NCBI RefSeq assembly: GCF_000949385.2 | Contig: NZ_JYKO02000001.1 | Coordinates: forward strand, 4,164,770 to 4,228,769 | Direction of reading: 5' to 3' | From: Pseudomonas sp. LFM046 | Lineage (GTDB): Bacteria; Pseudomonadota; Gammaproteobacteria; Pseudomonadales; Pseudomonadaceae | Length of the DNA stretch: 64,000 bases | Shown: piece after piece, positions 1 to 7,758 of the stretch | How the letters are laid out: every line of letters starts with the position of its first letter | How positions within the stretch are numbered: position 1 is the stretch's first letter | Translations under genes and position numbers: made by a program | Notes under the pieces: model-generated | Told to the model about the DNA's origin: nothing | Seen by the model: only the letters and a program-made list of their open reading frames with translations | Database searches by the model: none

Positions 1-35
1 ACCAGATCCGCCGTGGCGTTCTGAGCACCGAATAA
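1..35 (+). CDS. 3' end of an unidentified upstream gene (partial)
   Basis: The third reading frame is open from the window edge to a TAA at 33-35 and would end in QIRRGVLSTE. It is followed 16 bases later by a strong intrinsic terminator, which supports a real gene end. Too little is left to name a family. The first frame also has a nearby stop, so the frame choice rests mainly on spacing to the terminator. Confidence 0.35.
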   Translation, partial: QIRRGVLSTE

Positions 36-51
36 GGCGCGATCCCCTTCG

Positions 52-80
52 AAAAGCCCGGCTTCGTGCCGGGCTTTTTC
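52..80 (+). terminator. Rho-independent terminator
   Basis: A GC-rich stem (AAGCCCGGC / GCCGGGCTT) with a TTCGT-type loop is followed by a run of five T. It ends the gene entering from the left edge. Confidence 0.85.
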
Positions 81-160
81 GTTCCGGCCGCGCGCCTGCG
101 CGGGCCTTCGCCGACCAGACCCTGACTATGCTTGTCCCATGGGGGTTGGAGGCGCTTCAC

Positions 161-646
161 ATGCAACTCATCAGCGTCAGCATCGACAAGCCGGAAGCGA
201 TCAACTTCATCTTCGGCCAGACCCACTTCATCAAGTCCGTCGAAGACATTCACGAAACCCTGGTGGGCGCCGTCCCCGGCATCCGCTTCGGCCTCGCCTT
301 CTGCGAAGCCTCGGGCAAGTGCCTGGTGCGCTGCTCTGGCACCGACGACGCCCTGCTCGAACTGGCTCGCCGAAACGCCCTGGCCATCGGCGCCGGACAC
401 AGTTTCATCGTCTTCCTCGGGGAAGGCTTCTATCCGGTGAATGTGCTCAACAGCCTGAAGCTGGTGCCCGAGGTCTGCCGCATCTACTGCGCCACCGCCA
501 ACCCCACCGAGGTCATCCTCGCCGAGACCGACCAGGGGCGCGGCGTGCTGGGCGTGGTGGACGGTTTCCGGCCCAAGGGAGCCGAGGGAGAAGAGGACGT
601 CGCCTGGCGCAAGGGGCTGCTGCGGCAGATCGGCTACAAGCTCTGA
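161..646 (+). CDS. Adenosine-specific kinase family protein (PF04008)
   Basis: A 161-residue cytosolic protein matching the small adenosine-specific-kinase family, with the characteristic opening MQLISVSIDKPEAINFIFGQ and an ending GLLRQIGYKL. The family is known from archaeal structures; its physiological role in bacteria is unclear, so the kinase label is a family name. I chose the ATG at 161 rather than the in-frame ATG at 128 because GGAGG at 148-152 is correctly spaced and the family starts here. It is a single-gene unit between a terminator and a repeat. Confidence 0.8.
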   Translation: MQLISVSIDKPEAINFIFGQTHFIKSVEDIHETLVGAVPGIRFGLAFCEASGKCLVRCSGTDDALLELARRNALAIGAGHSFIVFLGEGFYPVNVLNSLKLVPEVCRIYCATANPTEVILAETDQGRGVLGVVDGFRPKGAEGEEDVAWRKGLLRQIGYKL

Positions 647-683
647 GGCCAGGAGTTTGCCCCCGAAGTTCGTAGGACGGGTC

Positions 684-762
684 GTAGGATGCGCTGTGCG
701 CACCGATCCCGAGATCGGCTTCGGCACCCCGTCAAACCGCCGGTGCGCACGGCGCACCCTAC
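684..762. repeat. Intergenic inverted repeat, GTAGGATGCGC family
   Basis: A 79-bp imperfect palindrome: GTAGGATGCGCTGTGCGCACC at the left is answered by GGTGCGCACGGCGCACCCTAC at the right. A shorter copy with the same ends lies at 34347-34404. It is non-coding and resembles the REP/MITE-like elements scattered in Pseudomonas genomes. The rest of the 647-1019 gap holds only a hairpin at 811-839 and the leader of the next operon. Confidence 0.7.
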
Positions 763-810
763 CGGATCAGCTTCAACCTGCTGGTTCGGCCTGAGCCGCC
801 AGCGGACGCG

Positions 811-839
811 CAAAAAAAAGCTGCCATCGCCGGCAGCTT
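811..839 (-). terminator. Hairpin with T-tract on the minus strand, no obvious gene
   Basis: The stem AAGCTGCC / GGCAGCTT has a CCGGCGATGG-type centre and eight T on the minus strand (A run at 812-819). No minus-strand gene reads into it, so it is either a bidirectional remnant or the end of an unrecognised short transcript. On the plus strand the tail is weak. Confidence 0.5.
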
Positions 840-1019
840 CAGTTTGCACCCTGGCACGTCCTGTGCCGTTTCTGTTCCTGCAAGCAGGATGCCCCACGGG
901 GATGACATCCCCGAGTCAGCGGCATGACGGCCAGGCGACAGACACTGAGCCCGTCTTCAGGCTCCCTTAAGACTTCCTCCGGATACTCCCTCCATCTGCC
1001 ATTCGCCCGGAGGGCACCG

Positions 1020-1694
1020 ATGAACAGCGCCGAGTGGAACGCCCTGTTTCCTTTCCGTTTCGGTCAAAAGTCTCAGGAACACTACCTGGCCCTGCTGCAG
1101 GCGGGAGACAGCGGACGTGGCGCCGCGGAGGACTTTGTCCACCGCCGGTTCTTCAGCGCCCACCACGCCGATATCCGCCAGTACATGCCCGAGCTGCTCA
1201 GCATGCGCAATTACCACGGTGCCCTCAGCGCCGTGACCGGCATCCGCCTTGCTGAACAGGAGCCGCTGTTCCTGGAGCAATACCTCGAAGCACCCGCCGA
1301 AGCCCTGATCGCCGGGCTGACATCCCGCCCCGTGGCAAGAAGCGAGGTGGTGGAAGTCGGCAACCTCGCGTCGATCAACGCCGGCAACGCGCGGCTGATC
1401 ATCGTTGCCGTCACCTGGCTGCTGAACCTGCGCGGCCTGGAGTGGGTGGTGTTCACCGGCTCCCCATCGCTGATCAACAGCTTCCGCCGCCTCGGCCTGG
1501 ACCCCCTGCTGCTGGGCGACGCCGACCCCGAGCGCCTGAGCTCAGGTCAGCAGGAATGGGGCACCTACTACGAGCAGAAGCCTCACGTGTACACCGGCAA
1601 CATCCGCTACGGATTCGAGCAACTGCAGCGCGCCGGCATCCTCGCTCGCCTGGGCTTTCCGGAAGACGGAGGAGCGGCGCCCCATGCAGCCTGA
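1020..1694 (+). CDS. Thermostable hemolysin family protein (PF12261), GNAT-like fold
   Basis: A 224-residue protein, the full length of the family named after the Vibrio thermostable direct-hemolysin-unrelated delta hemolysin. It has no signal peptide and no membrane segment. The centre (VGNLASINAGNARL, then WVVFTGSPSLINSFRRLGL) looks like the core of an acetyltransferase or autoinducer-synthase fold rather than a pore-former. Start at 1020 follows CGGAGGG; a longer in-frame start at 924 would add 32 residues unlike the family. It overlaps the next gene by 11 bases and heads a seven-gene operon. Enzymatic acyl transfer is my inference; haemolysis is only the family name. Confidence 0.8.
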   Translation: MNSAEWNALFPFRFGQKSQEHYLALLQAGDSGRGAAEDFVHRRFFSAHHADIRQYMPELLSMRNYHGALSAVTGIRLAEQEPLFLEQYLEAPAEALIAGLTSRPVARSEVVEVGNLASINAGNARLIIVAVTWLLNLRGLEWVVFTGSPSLINSFRRLGLDPLLLGDADPERLSSGQQEWGTYYEQKPHVYTGNIRYGFEQLQRAGILARLGFPEDGGAAPHAA

Positions 1695-3153
1695 AGCCCT
1701 GCGCGACATCCTGCGGGAGTACGCCACCCGCCTTCCCCAGCCCCTCGCCCTGCGTGGCGACACCCGCCGCTACACCTACGCCCAGTTGCTGGCCGAGGTG
1801 GAGCGGCGCGAAACCCTGCTGCGCGCCGAACCCGAAGGTGTGCTCGCCCTCGGCCTGGACAACGGCCCCGAGGCACTGCTCTGGGATCTGGCCGCACTCT
1901 TCTCCGGGCGTCCCTGCCTGACCCTGCCGCCCTTCTTCAGTCCCCAGCAGCGCACCCATTGCCTGGAGCAATGCCACGCTGCACTGGCGGTGATCGACAG
2001 GGACTACGCGGACGAACTGACCGCCGCCGGCTTCCACGCGGAGGGCCCCTTCTGGCGCCGAACCGTCAGCGGCCCCGCTGCCCTGCCCGGCGGCACTGCC
2101 AAGATCACCTACACCTCCGGGACCACCGGCCAGCCCAAGGGGGTATGCCTCGGCGCCACCGCCCTGCTGCAGGTGGCCCATGAGCTGGAAATCGCCAGCC
2201 GCGCCACCGCGCCGGCCCACTACCTGGCGGTGCTGCCCATGGCGGTCCTGCTGGAAAACCTCGGGGTCTACGCCGCGCTGCTGGCCGGCGCCTGCGTCAC
2301 CCTGCTGCCCCAACGGCAGATGGGCATCCAGGGCGCCAGCGGAGTCGACTGGCCGAAGCTGCTGGCCACCCTGGTCCTCAGCGGCGCCCAAAGCCTGATC
2401 CTGGTGCCGCAACTGCTGCTCGGCCTGGTGACCGCCATCGAGCAGGGCCACCTGAGCGCCGCACAGTTCCGCTTCGTCGCCGTGGGCGGCGCAAGGGTCT
2501 CCCCAGACTTGCTGGCCCGCGCGGCACGGGTCGGGCTGCCGGTGTTCGAAGGCTATGGCCTCTCCGAATGCGCATCGGTGGTCTGCCTCAACCGCCCCGG
2601 CACCAACCGCCCTGGCAGCGTCGGTCAGCCCCTGCCCCACGTGCAGGTCCGGTTGGCGGAAGACGGCGAAGTCGAAGTCAGCGGCTCCGCCCTGCTCGGC
2701 TACCTGGGCGAGGCGCCGTTCACCGGACGCTGGTGGCCCACCGGCGACGTGGGTGAGTTCGACGCCGATGGTTACCTGCACCTCAAGGGCCGCAAGAAAC
2801 ACCAGTTCATCACCAGCTTCGGCCGCAATGTGAACCCGGACTGGGTGGAGGCCGAGCTGACCCAGCGCGGCGTCATCGCCCAGGCCTTCGTCCACGGTGA
2901 AGGCCTGCCGGGCAACCTCGCCCTGGTCTGGCCGCTGGACCCGCAATGCGACCTGCAGACCCTGGCCGATGCCGTGGCCGGCGCCAATGCCGCGCTGCCC
3001 GACTATGCACGGATCAGGGCCTGGCACCGCCTGACCACCCCCTTCAGCAGCGCCGACGGGCTGCTCACCAGCAATGGCCGGCTGCGACGCGAGGCGATCC
3101 TCGCGCGCTACCAGGGCACCCTTCGCGAACTCGAAAACGAGGTACGACCATGA
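1684..3153 (+). CDS. AMP-dependent acyl/fatty-acid ligase of the hemolysin operon
   Basis: A 489-residue ANL-superfamily ligase, shorter than the FadD-type enzymes (about 560) elsewhere in this window. The P-loop-like A3 motif TSGTTGQPKG is at residues 144-153, GYGLSE (A5) at 290-295 and the TGD motif (A7) at 353-355. The A10 position, normally the catalytic lysine, reads SNGRLRR with Arg466 where Lys is expected. It should adenylate a carboxylic acid, perhaps passing it to CoA or to the neighbouring enzyme. It starts inside the previous gene and its TGA overlaps the next ATG (ATGA), implying translational coupling. Confidence 0.85.
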   Translation: MQPEALRDILREYATRLPQPLALRGDTRRYTYAQLLAEVERRETLLRAEPEGVLALGLDNGPEALLWDLAALFSGRPCLTLPPFFSPQQRTHCLEQCHAALAVIDRDYADELTAAGFHAEGPFWRRTVSGPAALPGGTAKITYTSGTTGQPKGVCLGATALLQVAHELEIASRATAPAHYLAVLPMAVLLENLGVYAALLAGACVTLLPQRQMGIQGASGVDWPKLLATLVLSGAQSLILVPQLLLGLVTAIEQGHLSAAQFRFVAVGGARVSPDLLARAARVGLPVFEGYGLSECASVVCLNRPGTNRPGSVGQPLPHVQVRLAEDGEVEVSGSALLGYLGEAPFTGRWWPTGDVGEFDADGYLHLKGRKKHQFITSFGRNVNPDWVEAELTQRGVIAQAFVHGEGLPGNLALVWPLDPQCDLQTLADAVAGANAALPDYARIRAWHRLTTPFSSADGLLTSNGRLRREAILARYQGTLRELENEVRP

Positions 3154-3824
3154 GTTTCTTCGAACGACTGCAAGCCGAGACCGCCGCGGAGCGGGACGCC
3201 CTGTTCAGCGTCCCGGTGATCCGCGAGGCCCTGGCGGGCCAGGTCAGCCTGGAGGGCTACCGCGCCTTCCTCGGCCAGGCCTACCACCACGTGCGCCACA
3301 CCGTGCCGCTGATGATGGCCTGCGGCGCCCGCCTGCCGTCGCGGCTGGAATGGCTGCGTGGCGCCGTCTGCGAGTACATCGAAGAAGAGTACGGCCACGA
3401 GCGCTGGATCCTCAACGACATCGCCGCCTGTGGGGGCGATGCCGAAGCCGCCAGCCGCAGCCGCCCTTCCCTGCCCATCGAACTGATGGTCGCCTACCTG
3501 TACGACCTGATCGCCCGGGGCAACCCCGTGGGCCTGTTCGGCATGGTCAACGTGCTGGAAGGCACCAGCATCGCCCTGGCCACCCAAGCCGCCGGCGCCA
3601 TCCGTGGAGGCCTCGGCCTGCCGGCGACCGCCTTCAGCTACCTGTCGTCCCATGGCGACCTGGACCAGGACCACATGGTCACCTACCGCGGCCTGATGGA
3701 CCGCCTGGAAGACGAGGACGACCAGCAGGCCGTGATTCACGCCGCCAAGGTGGTCTACCAGCTCTACACCGAGATGTTCCGCGGCCTGCCCCGCGCCGGC
3801 GAGGTGAGCCATGCGACTCGCTGA
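3150..3824 (+). CDS. Haem-oxygenase-like (TenA-like) diiron redox enzyme
   Basis: A 224-residue all-alpha protein of the iron-containing redox enzyme family (haem-oxygenase-like diiron oxidases, relatives of UndA and CADD). A complete ligand set is visible: E80-x-x-H83 on one helix, E137 in NVLEGTS, then H168, D172 and H175 in SSHGDLDQDH. Family members oxidise small substrates, including fatty acids and amino acids, with O2. Next to an acyl ligase and an SDR it plausibly acts on a free or activated acid. Start ATG overlaps the upstream stop; the next gene begins 14 bases before its end. The substrate is unknown. Confidence 0.82.
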   Translation: MSFFERLQAETAAERDALFSVPVIREALAGQVSLEGYRAFLGQAYHHVRHTVPLMMACGARLPSRLEWLRGAVCEYIEEEYGHERWILNDIAACGGDAEAASRSRPSLPIELMVAYLYDLIARGNPVGLFGMVNVLEGTSIALATQAAGAIRGGLGLPATAFSYLSSHGDLDQDHMVTYRGLMDRLEDEDDQQAVIHAAKVVYQLYTEMFRGLPRAGEVSHATR

Positions 3825-4617
3825 TTGCCGTGTCCTGCTCACTGGCGCCAGCGGCGGCATCGGCCTGGCCCTGGCCGAACAGCTCTGCGCCCGGGGTGCC
3901 CAGGTACTGGCGGTGAGCCGCCACCGCGATGCCCTGGCCGAACTGCTCCAGCACCATCCCCAGCAGTTGTCCTGGATCGGTGCCGACCTGCGCCAGGCCC
4001 AGGGACGCCAGCGGATACTGGAGGCCGCTCGCGCCATGGGCGGGATCAACGTGCTGGTGAACGCCGCCGGGGTGAACCGCTTCGCCATGCTGGAGCAGGT
4101 GGATGACGGCCAGATCGAGGAAATGCTGGCCCTCAACGTCACCGCCACCCTGCAACTGACCCGCGGCCTGCTGCCGCTGCTGCGCCAACAGCAGCACGGG
4201 CTGGTGGTCAACGTCGGCTCCATCTACGGCTCCATCGGCTACCCGGGCTACGCCGTCTACTGCGCCAGCAAGTTCGCCCTGCGCGGCTTCTCCGAAGCCC
4301 TGCGCCGCGAACTGGCGGACACCCAGGTGAACGTTCTCTACGTCGCCCCGCGCGCCACCCGCACCAGCATGAACAGCCAGGCCGCCATGGCGCTGAACGC
4401 TGAACTCAAGGTGGGTGTGGACGAGCCGGAACAGGTGGCCCGGGCGGTGATCGCCGCCGTCGAGAAAGACCTCAGTGAGCTCTACCTGGGCTGGCCGGAG
4501 AAATTCTTCGTCCGCCTCAACGGCATGCTGCCGGGCCTGGTGGACCGCGCCCTGCACAAGCAACTGCCGATCATCCGCCGCTTCAGCGCCGCCCAACACA
4601 GCAAGGACCACCCGTGA
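3811..4617 (+). CDS. Short-chain dehydrogenase/reductase
   Basis: A 268-residue classical SDR. The nucleotide-binding TGASGGIG is at residues 11-18, NAAG follows in the fourth strand, and the catalytic residues are S137, Y150 and K154 (YCASK). It probably uses NADP(H) or NAD(H) to reduce or oxidise a carbonyl or hydroxyl on the product of its operon partners. It overlaps both neighbours (14 bases upstream, a TGATG junction downstream), so it belongs tightly to the operon. Substrate not predictable. Confidence 0.88.
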   Translation: MRLADCRVLLTGASGGIGLALAEQLCARGAQVLAVSRHRDALAELLQHHPQQLSWIGADLRQAQGRQRILEAARAMGGINVLVNAAGVNRFAMLEQVDDGQIEEMLALNVTATLQLTRGLLPLLRQQQHGLVVNVGSIYGSIGYPGYAVYCASKFALRGFSEALRRELADTQVNVLYVAPRATRTSMNSQAAMALNAELKVGVDEPEQVARAVIAAVEKDLSELYLGWPEKFFVRLNGMLPGLVDRALHKQLPIIRRFSAAQHSKDHP

Positions 4618-5258
4618 TGAACAAGCTCATTAGTGCATTCGGCCTGTACCTGATTCTCAGCATCCCGGCCTGGGCCCTCGACGAGAGCGGCACCCAGCAA
4701 CTCTCGGCCATCCAGCAGCGCTGGGCAGAGATCCAGTACCAGGTGCCGGAAACGCAGCGCGAGGCCGAATTCGAGAAGCTTGCCGCCCGCAGCGGTGCCT
4801 TCACCCGCACCTCCCCCCAGGCCGCCGAGGCCTGGATCTGGCACGGCATCGTCACCAGCAGTTGGGCTGGCGCCGAAGGCGGCCTGGGTGCCCTGGGCAA
4901 GGTGAAGGACGCCCGCGCCGCCCTGGAGCGCGCCATCCAGCTCGACCCCAACGCCCTGCAGGGCTCCGCCTACACCAGCCTGGGCGCCCTCTATGACCGG
5001 GTGCCGGGCTGGCCCGTCAGCTTCGGCGACGACGAAAAGGCCGAGCAACTGCTGCGCAAAGCCCTGGAGATCAACCCGGCGGGCATCGACAGCCTGTACT
5101 TCTGGGGCGACCACCTCTATCGCCAAGGCCACCCGGAACAAGCCCGCGAAGCCCTGCTCAAGGCCAAGGCCGCCGCGCCGCGCCCCGGCCGTGAACTGGC
5201 CGACCAGGGCCGTCGCCAGGAAATCGATGCTTTACTGCAGGAAATCCAGAAAAAATAA
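4617..5258 (+). CDS. Exported TPR-repeat protein
   Basis: A 213-residue protein with a signal peptide of about 21 residues (hydrophobic LISAFGLYLILSIPAWA). The rest contains TPR-like helices: residues around 95-125 (LERAIQLDPNALQGSAY) and 140-165 (LLRKALEINPAGIDSLYF). It is probably a periplasmic scaffold or binding protein. A GTG at 4614 is also in frame, but the ATG at 4617, overlapping the upstream stop as TGATG, is more natural. It sits between the biosynthetic genes and the two-component genes and might link product to sensor; that is inference. Confidence 0.75.
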   Translation: MNKLISAFGLYLILSIPAWALDESGTQQLSAIQQRWAEIQYQVPETQREAEFEKLAARSGAFTRTSPQAAEAWIWHGIVTSSWAGAEGGLGALGKVKDARAALERAIQLDPNALQGSAYTSLGALYDRVPGWPVSFGDDEKAEQLLRKALEINPAGIDSLYFWGDHLYRQGHPEQAREALLKAKAAAPRPGRELADQGRRQEIDALLQEIQKK

Positions 5259-5273
5259 GGCAACCGCAACCTC

Positions 5274-5936
5274 ATGCGACTGCTCCTCGTCGAAGACGAC
5301 AACGCCCTGGGGGCTGGTGTGCGCGCCGGTCTGCGCCAGGAGGGCTACACCATCGATTGGCTGATGGACGGTGCCAGCGCCCTGCACGCCCTGCAGACCG
5401 AATCGTTCGACCTTGCGATCCTCGACCTCGGCCTGCCACGCCTGGACGGCATCCAGGTGCTCCAGCAGCTGCGCGCCGGCGGCTCCACCCTGCCGGTGCT
5501 GGTGCTCACGGCCCGCGATGCCACCGAAGACCGCATCACGGGCCTGGACGCGGGCGCCGACGATTACCTGGTCAAGCCCTTCGACCTCAATGAACTCAAG
5601 GCCCGCCTGCGCGCCTTGCTGCGGCGCAGCGCTGGCCGGCCCCAGGTGCTGATCGAGCACGCCGGCGTGGTGCTCGACCCGGCCAGCCAGCAGGTCAGCT
5701 ACCAGGGCAACCCGGTGGCCCTGACGCCCAAGGAGTACCAGCTGCTCCATGAACTGCTCTCGCAACCGGGCAAGGTGCTCACCCGGGAACGCCTGGTGCA
5801 GACCCTCTACGGCTGGGACGAGGAAGCCGAGAGCAACACCCTGGAAGTGCATATCCACCACCTGCGCAAGAAGCTCTCCAGCGACCTCATCCGCACCGTG
5901 CGTGGCATCGGCTACCTGGTGGACGGCCATCCATGA
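5274..5936 (+). CDS. OmpR-family response regulator (QseB/PmrA-like)
   Basis: 220 residues: receiver domain 1-115 with the acidic pair D8-D9, phospho-acceptor D51 and conserved K101, then a winged-helix DNA-binding domain (LTPKEYQLLHELLSQPGKVLTRERL ending TVRGIGYLVDG). It follows the TPR gene by 15 bases and its stop overlaps the kinase start (ATGA), so the pair is co-transcribed with the hemolysin/ligase genes, perhaps controlling them. Confidence 0.92.
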   Translation: MRLLLVEDDNALGAGVRAGLRQEGYTIDWLMDGASALHALQTESFDLAILDLGLPRLDGIQVLQQLRAGGSTLPVLVLTARDATEDRITGLDAGADDYLVKPFDLNELKARLRALLRRSAGRPQVLIEHAGVVLDPASQQVSYQGNPVALTPKEYQLLHELLSQPGKVLTRERLVQTLYGWDEEAESNTLEVHIHHLRKKLSSDLIRTVRGIGYLVDGHP

Positions 5937-7309
5937 CCTCATTGCGCGACCGCACCCTGTGGCTGGTGATGGTCCTGCTGCTGATCGGCACCCTGCTCAT
6001 CGTCTACATCAACTACCGCGACAGCAGCCACGAGGTGGAAGAAATCTACGATGCTCAGCTGGCGCAGAACGCGCGCCTGCTGCTGGGGGTGATGCGCATG
6101 CCGCTGGCCAGCGCCGAGCGCGATGCGCTCTACCGGGCCTTCAACGAGGCCCTGAGCCACGCCGAGCCACGCAAGATCGGCCACCCCTACGAAAGCAAAC
6201 TGGCCTTCCACGTCTGGAATCGTGAGGGCGACAGCCTGGTGCAATCGGCCAGCGCCCCGGCGTTCGCCTCCGTCCCGCAGAAGCCCGGTTTCCATGACGT
6301 CCAGCTGGGCGGCCACTACTGGCGTGGCTTCGCCCTGCCGGACACCGAACAGGGCCTGCTGATCTGGGTAGGCGAGCGCTCCGACGTGCGCCAGGACCTG
6401 GTGCAGCGCATCGTGCGCCACACCCTGGTGCCGAATCTGGTAGGCGTCCTCATCCTCGCCGCCCTCGTCTGGCTGGCCATCGGCTGGGGCCTGAAACCCC
6501 TGCAGAACATGGCGCGGGTGATCCGCAGCCGCCACGCCGACTCCCTTGCGCCCCTGCAGATCGTGCCGCTGCCCAAGGAACTGGAACCGATGCAGGCCGC
6601 AATCAACCGTCTTCTGGGGCAGATCGAGCAGATGCTCCAGCGCGAGCGTCGCTTTATCGGCGACGCCGCCCACGAGATGCGCACCCCGCTGGCGGTGCTG
6701 CGCCTGCACGCGCAGAACGCCCTGGAGGCCACGGCGGAGGACCAGCGCACCGAGGCCCTGCAATTCCTCACCGTGGGCGTCGACCGACTGACCCGTGTGG
6801 TCCACCAGTTGCTCACCATGGCGCGGGTGGAACCGGAACTGGCCCGGCAGAAATGGCAGCCGCTGGACCTGGGGACCGTTGTCCGCGAGCACCTGGCGGA
6901 GCTCACGCCACTGCTGCTGGACAAGGGCCTGGAACTGGCCCTGGAAGTGGCCGAGGGCGACTTCCACACCACCAGCGACGCCGCCGCCATCGGCATTGCC
7001 CTGCAGAACCTGGTGACCAACGCCACCAACTTCTCCCCACCGGGCGGCGAAGTGAAAGTGAGCCTGCTGGAGGACGGCCGGGACGCCTGCATCGTGCGGG
7101 TGGAGGATCAGGGTCCGGGCATCGATGAGACTCTACAAGAGCGCCTGTTCGAGCGCTTCTACAGCCAGGACAACCCCCAAGGTGCCGGCCTGGGCCTGGC
7201 CATCGTCCAGATGATCGCCAGCCGCCTGGGCGGCAGCATCAGCCTGCGCAACCGCGAAGAAGGCGGGCTATGCGCCGACCTGAAACTGCCCAGGCGGGTG
7301 TTGAAGTGA
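5933..7309 (+). CDS. Sensor histidine kinase (QseC/PmrB-like)
   Basis: A 458-residue inner-membrane kinase. TM1 is at about residues 9-26 and TM2 at 168-187, enclosing a periplasmic sensor of about 140 residues. A HAMP-like linker leads to the H-box (AAHEMRTPL, H247), the N-box (NLVTNATNFSP), DQGPGID and GAGLGLAIV. It is the cognate kinase of the regulator just upstream. The periplasmic ligand is not recognisable; the operon suggests a small molecule made by the neighbouring enzymes, which is inference. Confidence 0.92.
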   Translation: MTSLRDRTLWLVMVLLLIGTLLIVYINYRDSSHEVEEIYDAQLAQNARLLLGVMRMPLASAERDALYRAFNEALSHAEPRKIGHPYESKLAFHVWNREGDSLVQSASAPAFASVPQKPGFHDVQLGGHYWRGFALPDTEQGLLIWVGERSDVRQDLVQRIVRHTLVPNLVGVLILAALVWLAIGWGLKPLQNMARVIRSRHADSLAPLQIVPLPKELEPMQAAINRLLGQIEQMLQRERRFIGDAAHEMRTPLAVLRLHAQNALEATAEDQRTEALQFLTVGVDRLTRVVHQLLTMARVEPELARQKWQPLDLGTVVREHLAELTPLLLDKGLELALEVAEGDFHTTSDAAAIGIALQNLVTNATNFSPPGGEVKVSLLEDGRDACIVRVEDQGPGIDETLQERLFERFYSQDNPQGAGLGLAIVQMIASRLGGSISLRNREEGGLCADLKLPRRVLK

Positions 7310-7372
7310 TTGTGGGGTGGCGCCCCTAGGGAGCCGAGGTGCCCCTGCCCCTCAGTTCCTGCGTCTGGTCCA

Positions 7373-7721
7373 CCAGCCAATTGCGGAGTATCCGCATCTC
7401 CATCGAGTCGGCCATCGCCGAAGGCTCCGACGCTGTGATCCGCATCGGTGAGCTGAGCGATAATCGCTTGATCGCCGGCAAGCTGAGCGAGCACCGCCGC
7501 ATGCTTTGCGTGCCTCCGGACTATCTCGCTCAGCACGGTGCACCAGGCACGCCGGCCGGCTGGTACGAGTGCTGCCGGACGGGTTGCTGGGTGGCAGCGA
7601 AGGTGGCGTCTACCTGGTACGCCCATCGGCCAGGTTCTCCCCCGCAACAACCCTCGCATTCAAAAGCTGGATCGAAAGCAGATTTGCCGGCGGCCCGCCC
7701 TGGTCACCTCTCCAGCCCTGA
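7373..7721 (+). pseudogene. Remnant of a LysR-type regulator (effector domain only)
   Basis: One frame (about 7373-7550) reads an effector-domain stretch, IRIGELSDNRLIAGKL then EHRRMLCVPPDYLAQHG. A different frame from about 7550 reads GRLVRVLP, then VYLVRPSARFSP and a typical C-terminal end. The helix-turn-helix half is gone, an internal part of the effector domain of perhaps 60 codons is deleted at about 7550, and the two halves are out of frame. This is a dead gene between the two-component genes and the RarD-like transporter. Confidence 0.7.
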
Positions 7722-7758
7722 CCGCCATCCCATAACCTGATTGCTTGCGGAGGCCTTT

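Noticed and set aside
1474-3027. Minus-strand open frame of 517 codons opposite the acyl ligase
   Set aside because: Shadow of the ligase gene; Gln/Gly/Ala-rich without domains.
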